In this document: one piece after another, positions 48,034 to 54,246 of the stretch | How positions within the stretch are numbered: the first letter of the stretch is position 1 | How the letters are laid out: every line of letters begins with the position of its first letter | IMG/VR virus record: IMGVR_UViG_3300042335_000796 | Location: 27,524 to 91,523 of that record | Length of the DNA: 64,000 bases | Direction: 5' to 3' (one strand) | DNA from: a virus | Position numbers and translations under genes: made by a program | Notes under the pieces: generated by a model | The model's database searches: none | The model's input: the letters and a program-made list of their open reading frames with translations, nothing else | What the model was told of the DNA's origin: nothing

Positions 48034-48266
48034 AAATACCTTTTTATTATTTCAAAGGTTGTTACAACTTAGGCTGGAGTTGATAATTCTGCGATTCTGT
48101 TGTAACAACCCCTAATTTGAAAGGTATATACAACCCCAGATGTCAGGTACACCTCGGCATCACAGTTGTAACAACCCTTAATTTGAAAGGTATATACAAC
48201 GGTGGCAGCAATACAAGCCAAGGAAAAAGAGTTGTAACAACCCTTAATTTGAAAGGTATATACAAC
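48033..48266 (+). CRISPR. CRISPR mini-array, type VI-B-like repeats, no cas genes nearby
   Basis: Three 36-bp repeats lie at 48099-48134, 48165-48200 and 48231-48266. They begin GTTGTAACAACCC and end TTTGAAAGGTATATACAAC; repeats 2 and 3 are identical and repeat 1 differs by one base (CCCC for CCCT). Spacers at 48135-48164 and 48201-48230 are exactly 30 bp. A degenerate unit at 48033-48068 keeps 16 of the last 20 repeat bases and is followed by another 30-bp segment (48069-48098). The GTTG start, CCTT/AAGG inner stem, CAAC end, 36-nt repeat and 30-nt spacer suit type VI-B (Cas13b); some type II-C arrays share the lengths. Promoters P1/P2 favour plus-strand transcription. Confidence 0.88.
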
Positions 48267-49092
48267 CAACAAGCAAAACCTAAAAAAATAAACGAATAAA
48301 AAACTAATTAAACGATAATTGGCCGTGTATGGTCATCAAATAAACCCCGAAAGGGGTATAAAGTGGAGTCAATGTGTTATGATTCTGCGTCTTGGGCAAC
48401 CGAGGTCGAGTACACAAGTGGGATATCATTTTATCTTAAGTATCGAGGGCAACGCTTTAGAGAAAAAGATAAAATGACTTGGCACCGTGGATGTCAAGTT
48501 GAGGTGGGAACATCAATAAGAATAACCCATAGAAATATTGCAAAAAGTATAATTATCCAATTATATTATTGCGTTTTTCAATATGATAGGAAACTTAAAG
48601 CCGTGAGGTAAGATAGAGAACGAGTGGTGTCGCTACTATCCTTGTTAATAACTTACCAAAGTTTTAACATGAAGTAATCTTGAAATATGATGATTGGGAA
48701 ATCATAAGAAGGTGTTAAGTATTTTGTAGTTCAAAAGATTACAAATCTTAAGGTAGACCGCATCTTCTACAATCCACAAACACAAGACTTATTTTTTATT
48801 TGGAAAAAAATACTATAAGCAAAAGTGTCTATCAGGTTAAAATGAAAGGTGCTTACATAGTCGCTGGCTGTCAGTGGCACGTAAAGACCGCAAGTCTGAG
48901 CGTATTTTCATGAAAAACCTCTAATCTCGCAAGGATTAATTGGGGAGGCATCCTCGAAGAGAGTTGAGTATTGATAGAGTAATTTTAACCTCAAGGAGTG
49001 ATTCACCTAAATAATCAGCACTGGAAATTACCGTCCAAAAGATGGTGGATAAGAAGAGAACCAATAATGCTTCAAAAGATTTCCACAAAAAC

Positions 49093-49122
49093 TTGTAATC
49101 TCAGAGTTTTTTTATAATTTTG
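49093..49122 (+). promoter_or_regulatory. Bacteroidota-type promoter (TTG-N19-TAATTTTG)
   Basis: TTG at 49093-49095, 19 bases, TAATTTTG at 49115-49122. The next ATG is at 49127, so the message would be leaderless or nearly so. Confidence 0.7.
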
Positions 49123-49126
49123 TACC

Positions 49127-49438
49127 ATGCAAAACAAAAAAACAAATAAGTCTGCAGAAGTGACAATGAATGTCAACCATACAATATTTATTCGCCATGA
49201 ACAATTTGGCGAAATTTTAAAAGAAACTTTTGTTAATTCTACACAGTTTAAATTGTTTCTTAAAGCTGTTAATGGTTGTTTCTTAACTTCTGGAGATTTG
49301 ACTTTCTTCAATTCTGATACATTTTTTATTCATATACCATTTAAAATATTAAAAGATTCTGTAATAACAACATCTTTTGATATTTCTTCTGAAATTGAAT
49401 CAATGATAAAGAAATCTGAATTGGAAATGAAAGTTTAA
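49127..49438 (+). CDS. Unknown protein, probably leaderless mRNA
   Basis: 103 residues, alpha/beta, polar N-terminus (QNKKTNKSAEVTMNVNHTIF) and acidic C-terminal helix (EIESMIKKSELEMKV). Its start is fixed by the promoter just upstream. It adjoins the large RNA and could be an accessory gene to it; no evidence for this beyond position. Confidence 0.6.
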   Translation: MQNKKTNKSAEVTMNVNHTIFIRHEQFGEILKETFVNSTQFKLFLKAVNGCFLTSGDLTFFNSDTFFIHIPFKILKDSVITTSFDISSEIESMIKKSELEMKV

Positions 49439-49488
49439 AAATCTTTTACATTAGTAATTGTGGTGGAGCGAACACATCTGTTCAGCAA

Positions 49489-49519
49489 AAAATGGTGAGT
49501 ATTATCTCACCATTTTTGT
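49489..49519 (+). terminator. Rho-independent terminator
   Basis: Perfect stem AAATGGTGAG / CTCACCATTT with a 6-base loop, then T-rich sequence. It separates the 49127 gene from the next. Confidence 0.8.
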
Positions 49520-49527
49520 TTTTCAGA

Positions 49528-49535
49528 TATTTATA
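49528..49535 (+). promoter_or_regulatory. Candidate phage promoter TATTTATA
   Basis: The octamer in CAGATATTTATATTT lies 3 bases before the ATG at 49539 and directly after a terminator, as expected for a promoter. Confidence 0.5.
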
Positions 49536-49538
49536 TTT

Positions 49539-49835
49539 ATGAAAAATTTTTTAATAACTGAAAAACAATTAACAAAAATTATGAGCTTAGTTGAGAATGA
49601 AAACTCTCAAAATAATATTGAAGAAACTAAGCAGAAATTATTTACAATAGCGACAATAGCTTATAAGCTTTGGGAAATGGTTAATGATGATGCAAATCTT
49701 AATAAAGATTTTGCGTTAAAAGTTAGCCAATATGAGACAGGGTTAATGTCTTTAATCAAGAACTATATGAGTGATGATGAAAATAAAAATAAATTTAAAG
49801 ATATTAATTACGATGATTTGGTTATTGGTAATTAA
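49539..49835 (+). CDS. Small protein with recurrent N-terminal 'ITEKQL' helix
   Basis: 98 residues from the ATG at 49539; the frame is open further upstream but passes through the terminator. It starts MKNFLITEKQLTKIMSLVEN, an N-terminal motif shared with several unrelated proteins in this window, then a helical body. Converges with the spanin-like gene and overlaps it by 14 bases. Confidence 0.6.
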   Translation: MKNFLITEKQLTKIMSLVENENSQNNIEETKQKLFTIATIAYKLWEMVNDDANLNKDFALKVSQYETGLMSLIKNYMSDDENKNKFKDINYDDLVIGN

Positions 49836-50112
49836 CGGTATCTTGAACTTTAATTCTCAAATTTCGTAATTCTAAATTCTTTTTTTTCAATTCAGTTCTT
49901 AATTTAAAGTTTTCTTTTCTTAACTGTTCTTCGTTTTTTTCAGCATCATCAATTACTTTTTCATATAATGTTGAATCACTTAATAAACGTTCAACATTAG
50001 AAATTGTTGAGTCATACTTTTCAAAAGAATCTTTACTACTATTGTTATTTTGTAAATTCTTGTTACAAGATAAGAATAATAAAATTGGTACTATTATAGT
50101 TAAATTTTTCAT
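49822..50112 (-). CDS. Lipoprotein with coiled coil (outer-spanin-like)
   Basis: 96 residues. A short signal peptide with lipobox (LLFLSCNKN, Cys near residue 16) is followed by a Ser/Asn linker and a long coiled coil (NEEQLRKENFKLRTELKKKN). This is the layout of outer spanin lipoproteins that fuse the two membranes in the last step of lysis. The gene is coupled (4-base overlap) to an inner-membrane coiled-coil protein. Confidence 0.6.
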   Translation of the reverse strand: MKNLTIIVPILLFLSCNKNLQNNNSSKDSFEKYDSTISNVERLLSDSTLYEKVIDDAEKNEEQLRKENFKLRTELKKKNLELRNLRIKVQDTVNYQ

Positions 50113-50369
50113 TTGTCTTGTTTTAATTCATTCAAATATTCAAGCCTGGCTGCAGCTCTGGCAAGTGTTGAATCACTTTTACGTAGTTTATTTTCAAGAA
50201 TTTCAACTTTAATTGTTAATTCTGATGTTAATTTTTCACACTTATCAATTTGTGAAGTATAATTGATTCTATTATCAATATAAAGATAGCCCACAGCTAA
50301 AATGACCATAAAGAATAGTCCTTTAATTGGGTCTTTCATAAATTCTGAAAATGTTAGTGGTAAATTCAT
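50109..50369 (-). CDS. Single-pass membrane coiled-coil protein (inner-spanin-like)
   Basis: 86 residues: membrane helix IKGLFFMVILAVGYLYI near residues 15-31, then a coiled coil (QIDKCEKLTSELTIKVEILE). Located between the GH19 endolysin and the lipoprotein, overlapping both by 4 bases, it fits an inner spanin; it could also be a holin-associated protein. Confidence 0.6.
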   Translation of the reverse strand: MNLPLTFSEFMKDPIKGLFFMVILAVGYLYIDNRINYTSQIDKCEKLTSELTIKVEILENKLRKSDSTLARAAARLEYLNELKQDK

Positions 50370-50974
50370 GTTGTTAATAAATTAAAAAAACGTTTAAACT
50401 CTTTTATACGGTGAGCCAATCCGATTGTTCCACCATTAACTCTTAATGATACGTTTCTAACAGCAGTATCATCACTACCTCTATCACATAAAGGCCATAA
50501 ATTATTACTGTTAAAAAAGAATCCTGCAGATGTTAAAGGATATTTTGATGCTACAATATCTGGGTTCGATACAGTATCTTCACCGATAAATTGCCCAAAT
50601 CTTTTATAATTTTCTTTACCTGTTAATTGAATATAGCCTCTACCACGAAATTTATAACCTTCTTTAGTAGACTCATCGCCATTACCCATTCTACCACCAT
50701 ATACTCTTGACGCAATTTTTTCAGGGTTTCTTGCGTAAGATTCTGCTAAGTTTTGTGGAAAATATCTCGGAAATATTTTCTTTAATCCATCAACTGAGTA
50801 ATTTAAATTTTCTTCAACAAATTTAAAATTGCCAGATTCATGTGAGCATTGGGCTAAAAAGTGTGCTAATCTTAATGGAGTTTTTATATTGAATTTTTCA
50901 ATAACTAACGGTAATTCATTAATTACCGAATCAGGTATGTGATTCTTTAATTTATTTAAATTAATTTCGCTCAT
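50366..50974 (-). CDS. Endolysin, GH19 chitinase-like
   Basis: 202 residues. GH19 fold signature: LAHFLAQCSHESGNFKFVEE (catalytic Glu in HES), NLNYSVDGLKKIFPRYFP, VYGGRMGNGDEST, and YKFRGRGYIQLTGKENYKRF. Phage GH19 enzymes degrade peptidoglycan. There is no signal peptide, so it depends on a holin or other export. First gene of the minus-strand lysis cassette, with a TATTTATA motif just upstream. Confidence 0.9.
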   Translation of the reverse strand: MSEINLNKLKNHIPDSVINELPLVIEKFNIKTPLRLAHFLAQCSHESGNFKFVEENLNYSVDGLKKIFPRYFPQNLAESYARNPEKIASRVYGGRMGNGDESTKEGYKFRGRGYIQLTGKENYKRFGQFIGEDTVSNPDIVASKYPLTSAGFFFNSNNLWPLCDRGSDDTAVRNVSLRVNGGTIGLAHRIKEFKRFFNLLTT

Positions 50975-50977
50975 ACC

Positions 50978-50985
50978 TATAAATA
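50978..50985 (-). promoter_or_regulatory. Candidate phage promoter TATTTATA (minus strand)
   Basis: On the minus strand TATTTATA lies 3 bases before the ATG of the lysis cassette. Being strand-correct for a minus-strand operon, it supports the motif as a real promoter. Confidence 0.5.
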
Positions 50986-51037
50986 TTTAATTTTTTAATT
51001 TTTTATATATTTGTTTACAAAAAAAAATATTTTTTCA

Positions 51038-51045
51038 TATTTATA
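51038..51045 (+). promoter_or_regulatory. Candidate phage promoter TATTTATA
   Basis: The octamer directly abuts the left inverted repeat at 51046 and would drive the 51145 gene through a 100-base structured leader. Confidence 0.42.
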
Positions 51046-51059
51046 TTAACCTTGTGATT
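51046..51059 (+). repeat. Left copy of a 14-bp perfect inverted repeat flanking the 51145 gene
   Basis: TTAACCTTGTGATT here; its exact reverse complement AATCACAAGGTTAA lies at 52017-52030, right after the gene's stop codon and just before the terminator. The match does not extend further on either side. Confidence 0.75.
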
Positions 51060-51117
51060 GTTGTCCACCCGAACTTAGAATCGGTTGAGTTGGAGTAACC
51101 GCCAACGAAGTGAACAA
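51060..51117 (+). other. Structured leader of the 51145 gene
   Basis: GTTGTCCAC (51060-51068) can pair with GTGAACAAC (one mismatch, ending near 51117), enclosing CCGA/TCGG and GTTG/CAAC hairpins in a three-way-junction layout. The segment is less A+T-rich than its flanks and non-coding. It could be a riboswitch-like or protein-binding leader; no known class recognised. Confidence 0.4.
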
Positions 51118-51144
51118 CAAATAAACAAATAAAAAAATAAGGAT

Positions 51145-52008
51145 ATGAAAAAAACATTTAACATCTCGGATGCAAATCCGACTGCTTTCATTACCGTCAA
51201 AAAGCAGAGACAAAAACAAAACGGTAAAAACATTTATCTGCACGATAAAACAGAGTTTGAAATTGAACTCTATAATCCCACAAATGATAGTGTAAAAGCA
51301 ACAATTGAACTGAATGGTAAATCCATTTCAACTTCGGGAATTGTTCTCAAACCAGGTCAAAGAGTGTTCTTGGAAAGATTTTTGGATATTGACCGAAAAT
51401 TTTTATTTGACACTTATGACGTTGATTCAAATGAAATAAATTCTAAGGCCATTGAAGATAATGGTTTGGTTGTTGTCAGATTCTTTACCAAATTCATTCG
51501 ACAATATTATGATGCTACAAATACTTTTAATGCAACTCGGTTCAATGATGTTTTTTATACAAATACTTTGGATATCAATAAAATATCATGTTCATTATCA
51601 AAAAAAATTGAAACGGGTAGAGTGGAAATGGGTGATATAAGTAACCAATCTTTTGGGACTTCTTACGAAACATTTAATCCTTGGTCAAGTTGGGTAAGCG
51701 AATGGAAAATTTTACCATATTCAAGTAAAGACCTCACGACTGATGATTTGGTTAAAAAATGTGGTTGTGGACACAAAATCAAAAGCAATTATAAGTTTTG
51801 TCCACAATGTGGAAATCAGGTTATAAGGACTAAAACTGAAATTCATTACACATTAAATACTAATGTAAGTATCAATGGTAAACATTATTTTATGGAGACA
51901 TACCATGATACATTGGATAATTTTCTGAAACGACATGAAAATAAACTAATCTATATCAAAAGCGATTCTCTAACTGAAAATAGTTTAAGGGCTGTCGTTA
52001 TTGATTAA
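51145..52008 (+). CDS. Unknown protein with C-terminal zinc ribbon
   Basis: 287 residues. The N-terminal part (residues about 35-75: ELYNPTNDSVKATIELNGKS and VLKPGQRVFLERFLD) reads as a beta-sandwich. Residues about 205-225 form a zinc ribbon (CGCGHKIKSN, then FCPQCGNQV). Codons and base composition are less A+T-biased than in the virion genes. A weak RBS-like AAGG precedes the ATG. Flanked by the 14-bp inverted repeat. The combination resembles structural or decoration proteins seen in mobile or phage accessory regions, but the function is unknown. Confidence 0.6.
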   Translation: MKKTFNISDANPTAFITVKKQRQKQNGKNIYLHDKTEFEIELYNPTNDSVKATIELNGKSISTSGIVLKPGQRVFLERFLDIDRKFLFDTYDVDSNEINSKAIEDNGLVVVRFFTKFIRQYYDATNTFNATRFNDVFYTNTLDINKISCSLSKKIETGRVEMGDISNQSFGTSYETFNPWSSWVSEWKILPYSSKDLTTDDLVKKCGCGHKIKSNYKFCPQCGNQVIRTKTEIHYTLNTNVSINGKHYFMETYHDTLDNFLKRHENKLIYIKSDSLTENSLRAVVID

Positions 52009-52016
52009 ACAAAAAA

Positions 52017-52030
52017 AATCACAAGGTTAA
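52017..52030 (-). repeat. Right copy of the 14-bp inverted repeat
   Basis: AATCACAAGGTTAA, the exact reverse complement of 51046-51059. Confidence 0.75.
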
Positions 52031-52033
52031 CGA

Positions 52034-52060
52034 CCCTCACTTAACAGTGGGGGTTTTTTA
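52034..52060 (+). terminator. Rho-independent terminator
   Basis: CCCTCAC / GTGGGGG stem (one T-G pair) with loop TTAACA, then TTTTTT. Ends the 51145 transcript. Confidence 0.85.
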
Positions 52061-52089
52061 TTTCAAAAAAAAATTCTTATATTTTGATT

Positions 52090-52464
52090 ATGAAATTAGC
52101 ATTGATAGCACACGACGGAAAAAAAGCAGATATGGTGGCATTTGTTATGAAACGATTGGAATTCTTTAATCGAGCTGATGTTGAGATATTTGCAACTGGA
52201 ACCACAGGAAAAAGAATTATTCATGCGGGAGTAGAGAAAGTAATAACCTTGAATTCAGGACCTATGGGCGGAGATGCTGAAATTGGTGCAATGGTTGCAA
52301 AAAATGAACTTGATGGTGTTATATTTTTTCGTGACCCGTTGGATAAGCATCCACATGAACCTGATGTACAAATGTTAATGAGGTTATGTGATGTGCATGA
52401 TATTCCGTTGGCGACAAACTACAAGAGCGGACATATTTTGGTTAAATATTTTTCTGAAAAATGA
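52090..52464 (+). CDS. mgsA: Methylglyoxal synthase
   Basis: 124 residues from the ATG at 52090. It converts dihydroxyacetone phosphate to methylglyoxal and phosphate, bypassing lower glycolysis. The catalytic set is complete: AHDG (His8, Asp9), ATGTTGKR phosphate loop, [11 protein letters not shown] (Asp62) and [16 protein letters not shown] (Asp82, His89, Asp92), ending [12 protein letters not shown]. Length is slightly below the roughly 150 residues of E. coli MgsA because the N-terminus is short. ATGA overlap with an HNH gene. A phage location is unusual. Confidence 0.93.
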   Translation: MKLALIAHDGKKADMVAFVMKRLEFFNRADVEIFATGTTGKRIIHAGVEKVITLNSGPMGGDAEIGAMVAKNELDGVIFFRDPLDKHPHEPDVQMLMRLCDVHDIPLATNYKSGHILVKYFSEK

Positions 52465-52820
52465 AGATTAACAGAGAGGATGTTTATTTAAAGTATCACG
52501 GTCATTGCGCCTATTGTGGTGTTGAAATTACAATTAAACAAATGCAGATTGACCACATTGAACCTCATTGGCATACATTAACTGAAATGGAAGCACAAAA
52601 ATCGAAACTAAAAAAAGGTTCACACGACATTTCAAATTTAAATCCATCATGCGCGAGATGTAATAAATGGAAATCCACATATAGTTTGGAACAATTCAGA
52701 GAAGTGATTGAAACATCTTTAAATAGATTGGAACGAGATACACCAAACTTCAGGCTTGCTCGTGATTTTGGATTAATTCATGTGAAACCTTCAAAAATTA
52801 TTTTTTTCTTTGAAAAATAG
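52461..52820 (+). CDS. HNH endonuclease
   Basis: 119 residues: [20 protein letters not shown] (CxxC plus the His of the beta hairpin), then [20 protein letters not shown], completing an HNH site with two CxxC knuckles. It may be a free-standing homing-type nuclease or a restriction-like enzyme. Its coupling to mgsA suggests that the two moved together. Confidence 0.85.
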   Translation: MKINREDVYLKYHGHCAYCGVEITIKQMQIDHIEPHWHTLTEMEAQKSKLKKGSHDISNLNPSCARCNKWKSTYSLEQFREVIETSLNRLERDTPNFRLARDFGLIHVKPSKIIFFFEK

Positions 52821-52839
52821 TTAATATTTTTGCACCACT

Positions 52840-53589
52840 ATGACACTGTTTAAGATGTACGAAGTTGGTGGATGCGTAAGGGACGAAATTCTTGGATTGA
52901 AATCCAAAGATATTGACTACGTTGCTGTACCAAACGATGAATTGCTAAAAGATATTAGTTCAGCTCATACCATGTTTGGCATTCTTGAAGGCTATCTTAA
53001 AGAGGAAAGATTTGAAATATTCTTGGTAACTCCAGACTGTTTTACCATCAGAGCAAAGTTTCCAAAAGAACATAAATATCAGGGGGTTGTGGATTTTGTA
53101 ATGGCAAGGAAAGAGATTGGTTATGTGGAAGGAACCCGAACACCGATTGTTGTTCCTGGAACATTGTATGATGATTTGGAAAGAAGGGACTTTACACTGA
53201 ACGCACTTGCAAAAGATGATGACGGTTCCATCATTGATTATTTTGATGGTCTATGGGCTTTGGAAAACAGATTGTTGATTACCCCATTGGATGCACATGT
53301 AACAATGTTGGATGACCCACTCAGACTTTTGAGGGCTTTCAGATTTTCAATCACAAAAGGATTTACAATCTCACCAAGAGTTTGGGAAACTTGTTTGATG
53401 GATAGTGTTGTGGATAAACTTGAAAAAGTTGTTTCACAGGAAAGAATCCGAGAAGAGGTTCTGAAAATGATGAAGCACGATACATTGAAATCTCTTGAAC
53501 TATTTGAGCAAGTTAGAAACCTTAATCCAAGGATTTTGAAAATCATGTTTGGTAACGGAATGTGGTTAAAACCAACAATGGAACTGTGA
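52840..53589 (+). CDS. CCA-adding enzyme-like tRNA nucleotidyltransferase (short)
   Basis: 249 residues. Class II CCA-enzyme/poly(A) polymerase head: YEVGGCVRDEILGLKSKDID (GG-x-V-R-D and the D-x-D metal site), RRDFTLNALAKD, IIDYFDGLWALENRLL, and DDPLRLLRAFRFS, then a helical neck. Cellular enzymes are 400 residues or longer; body and tail domains are missing. It would repair tRNA 3' ends, or could have another nucleotidyl transfer role. A -7 box TATTTTTG lies at 52823-52830, without a clear TTG at the right distance. Confidence 0.82.
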   Translation: MTLFKMYEVGGCVRDEILGLKSKDIDYVAVPNDELLKDISSAHTMFGILEGYLKEERFEIFLVTPDCFTIRAKFPKEHKYQGVVDFVMARKEIGYVEGTRTPIVVPGTLYDDLERRDFTLNALAKDDDGSIIDYFDGLWALENRLLITPLDAHVTMLDDPLRLLRAFRFSITKGFTISPRVWETCLMDSVVDKLEKVVSQERIREEVLKMMKHDTLKSLELFEQVRNLNPRILKIMFGNGMWLKPTMEL

Positions 53590-53601
53590 AAAAAAATAAA
53601 T

Positions 53602-53632
53602 TTGAATAATTTAAAAATTTAATTTATTTTTG
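53602..53632 (+). promoter_or_regulatory. Bacteroidota-type promoter (TTG-N20-TATTTTTG)
   Basis: TTG at 53602-53604, 20 bases, TATTTTTG at 53625-53632. The next ATG is 22 bases downstream, with AGGAAA (a possible ribosome-binding site) between. Confidence 0.68.
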
Positions 53633-53654
53633 TACCAACAAATAGGAAAAAACT

Positions 53655-53954
53655 ATGGCAAACTTCACATTTAAAACAAACAAACCTACGGGAAGGTATA
53701 AAGCTTTTTATAACATATCAATTGATATCAAATACGAAAAAGCTATTGTTGGCTCTATTGACCATGACGCACCATATAAGATTCGTTTGATGGTCGAAAA
53801 GACCGATACAATAACCGATAATAACCCAAACTGTTCTTGGAAGTGGATTACGCTTAAATATGAATTTGAAAGCATCGATGCTTCAAAGGAATGGTTACAG
53901 ACAAATAAGGATTCTATTTTGAGGTCATTCACATTGCACAAATTGGAAGAATAA
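53655..53954 (+). CDS. Unknown small protein
   Basis: 99 residues, beta-rich with conserved-looking Trp (NPNCSWKWITLKYEFESIDA) and helical end. Less A+T-biased codons, as in mgsA. Located 3 bases before the next gene. No family recognised. Confidence 0.58.
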   Translation: MANFTFKTNKPTGRYKAFYNISIDIKYEKAIVGSIDHDAPYKIRLMVEKTDTITDNNPNCSWKWITLKYEFESIDASKEWLQTNKDSILRSFTLHKLEE

Positions 53955-53957
53955 GTT

Positions 53958-54227
53958 ATGGCAAAACAATTAAAGATTTGGAACGGTCGTGGTCACGGCA
54001 AACATGACAAAGGGCATATATATGTGGCCGCATACTCACAGAAACAAGCCACTGAATTGGTTAGTTTGGCGTGTTATGAACTCCCTGATATTATCAGTGT
54101 GAATGAAATTAGAAACTATTATAGTCCAGCTTGGGGTAATTCCATGGATGGTATTGAACCAACCGAACCTTGTGTTTATGTTCAAGAAAGGGCATATTCA
54201 ACAGAAAACCCTGTAAGAGTTATTTGA
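53958..54227 (+). CDS. Unknown small protein
   Basis: 89 residues: an N-terminal AKQLKIWNGRGHGKHDKGHI and YVAAYSQKQATELVSLACYE, ending VYVQERAYSTENPVRVI. It shares an operon with the 53655 gene. The GRGHGKHDKGH segment is His/Gly-rich. Function unknown. Confidence 0.58.
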   Translation: MAKQLKIWNGRGHGKHDKGHIYVAAYSQKQATELVSLACYELPDIISVNEIRNYYSPAWGNSMDGIEPTEPCVYVQERAYSTENPVRVI

Positions 54228-54246
54228 AAATTTTTAAGTATTAGAT

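Larger units (their letters stand above)
47863..49090 (+). ncRNA. Candidate large structured non-coding RNA (about 1.2 kb) containing a CRISPR mini-array
   Basis: No credible gene lies between 47695 and 49126. The sequence is visibly less A+T-rich than its surroundings and full of hairpins: 47901-47935, 47957-47974, the branched element 47977-48033, ACCCC-GAAA-GGGGT at 48344-48357, CTTGG-GCAA-CCGAG at 48391-48404, a perfect 12-bp stem joining 48426-48437 to 48466-48477, and ATGATT-GGGA-AATCAT at 48690-48705. Several loops are GNRA tetraloops. Two strong promoters and a boxA-like site precede it. Size, phage setting and structure recall GOLLD/ROOL-type giant RNAs, but I cannot assign a class. 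The 3' end is taken as just before the promoter at 49093. Confidence 0.6.

Noticed and set aside
48069-48299. Open frames on both strands across the CRISPR array
   Set aside because: The frames repeat only because 36-bp repeats and 30-bp spacers are multiples of three; the 'proteins' are translated repeats.
48363-48611. Open frame of 82 codons inside the large RNA region
   Set aside because: Composition is odd for this genome (many Cys, Trp, Arg), there is no promoter or start context, and it runs through several perfect hairpins. It is treated as chance.
48300-49090. Group I/II intron, RNase P RNA, tmRNA or tRNA cluster as an explanation for the gene-free region
   Set aside because: I found no group II domain V, group I core, RNase P or tmRNA signature, no tRNA cloverleaf with a T-loop GTTC-A pattern, and no maturase. 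GOLLD/ROOL is left as a likeness only.
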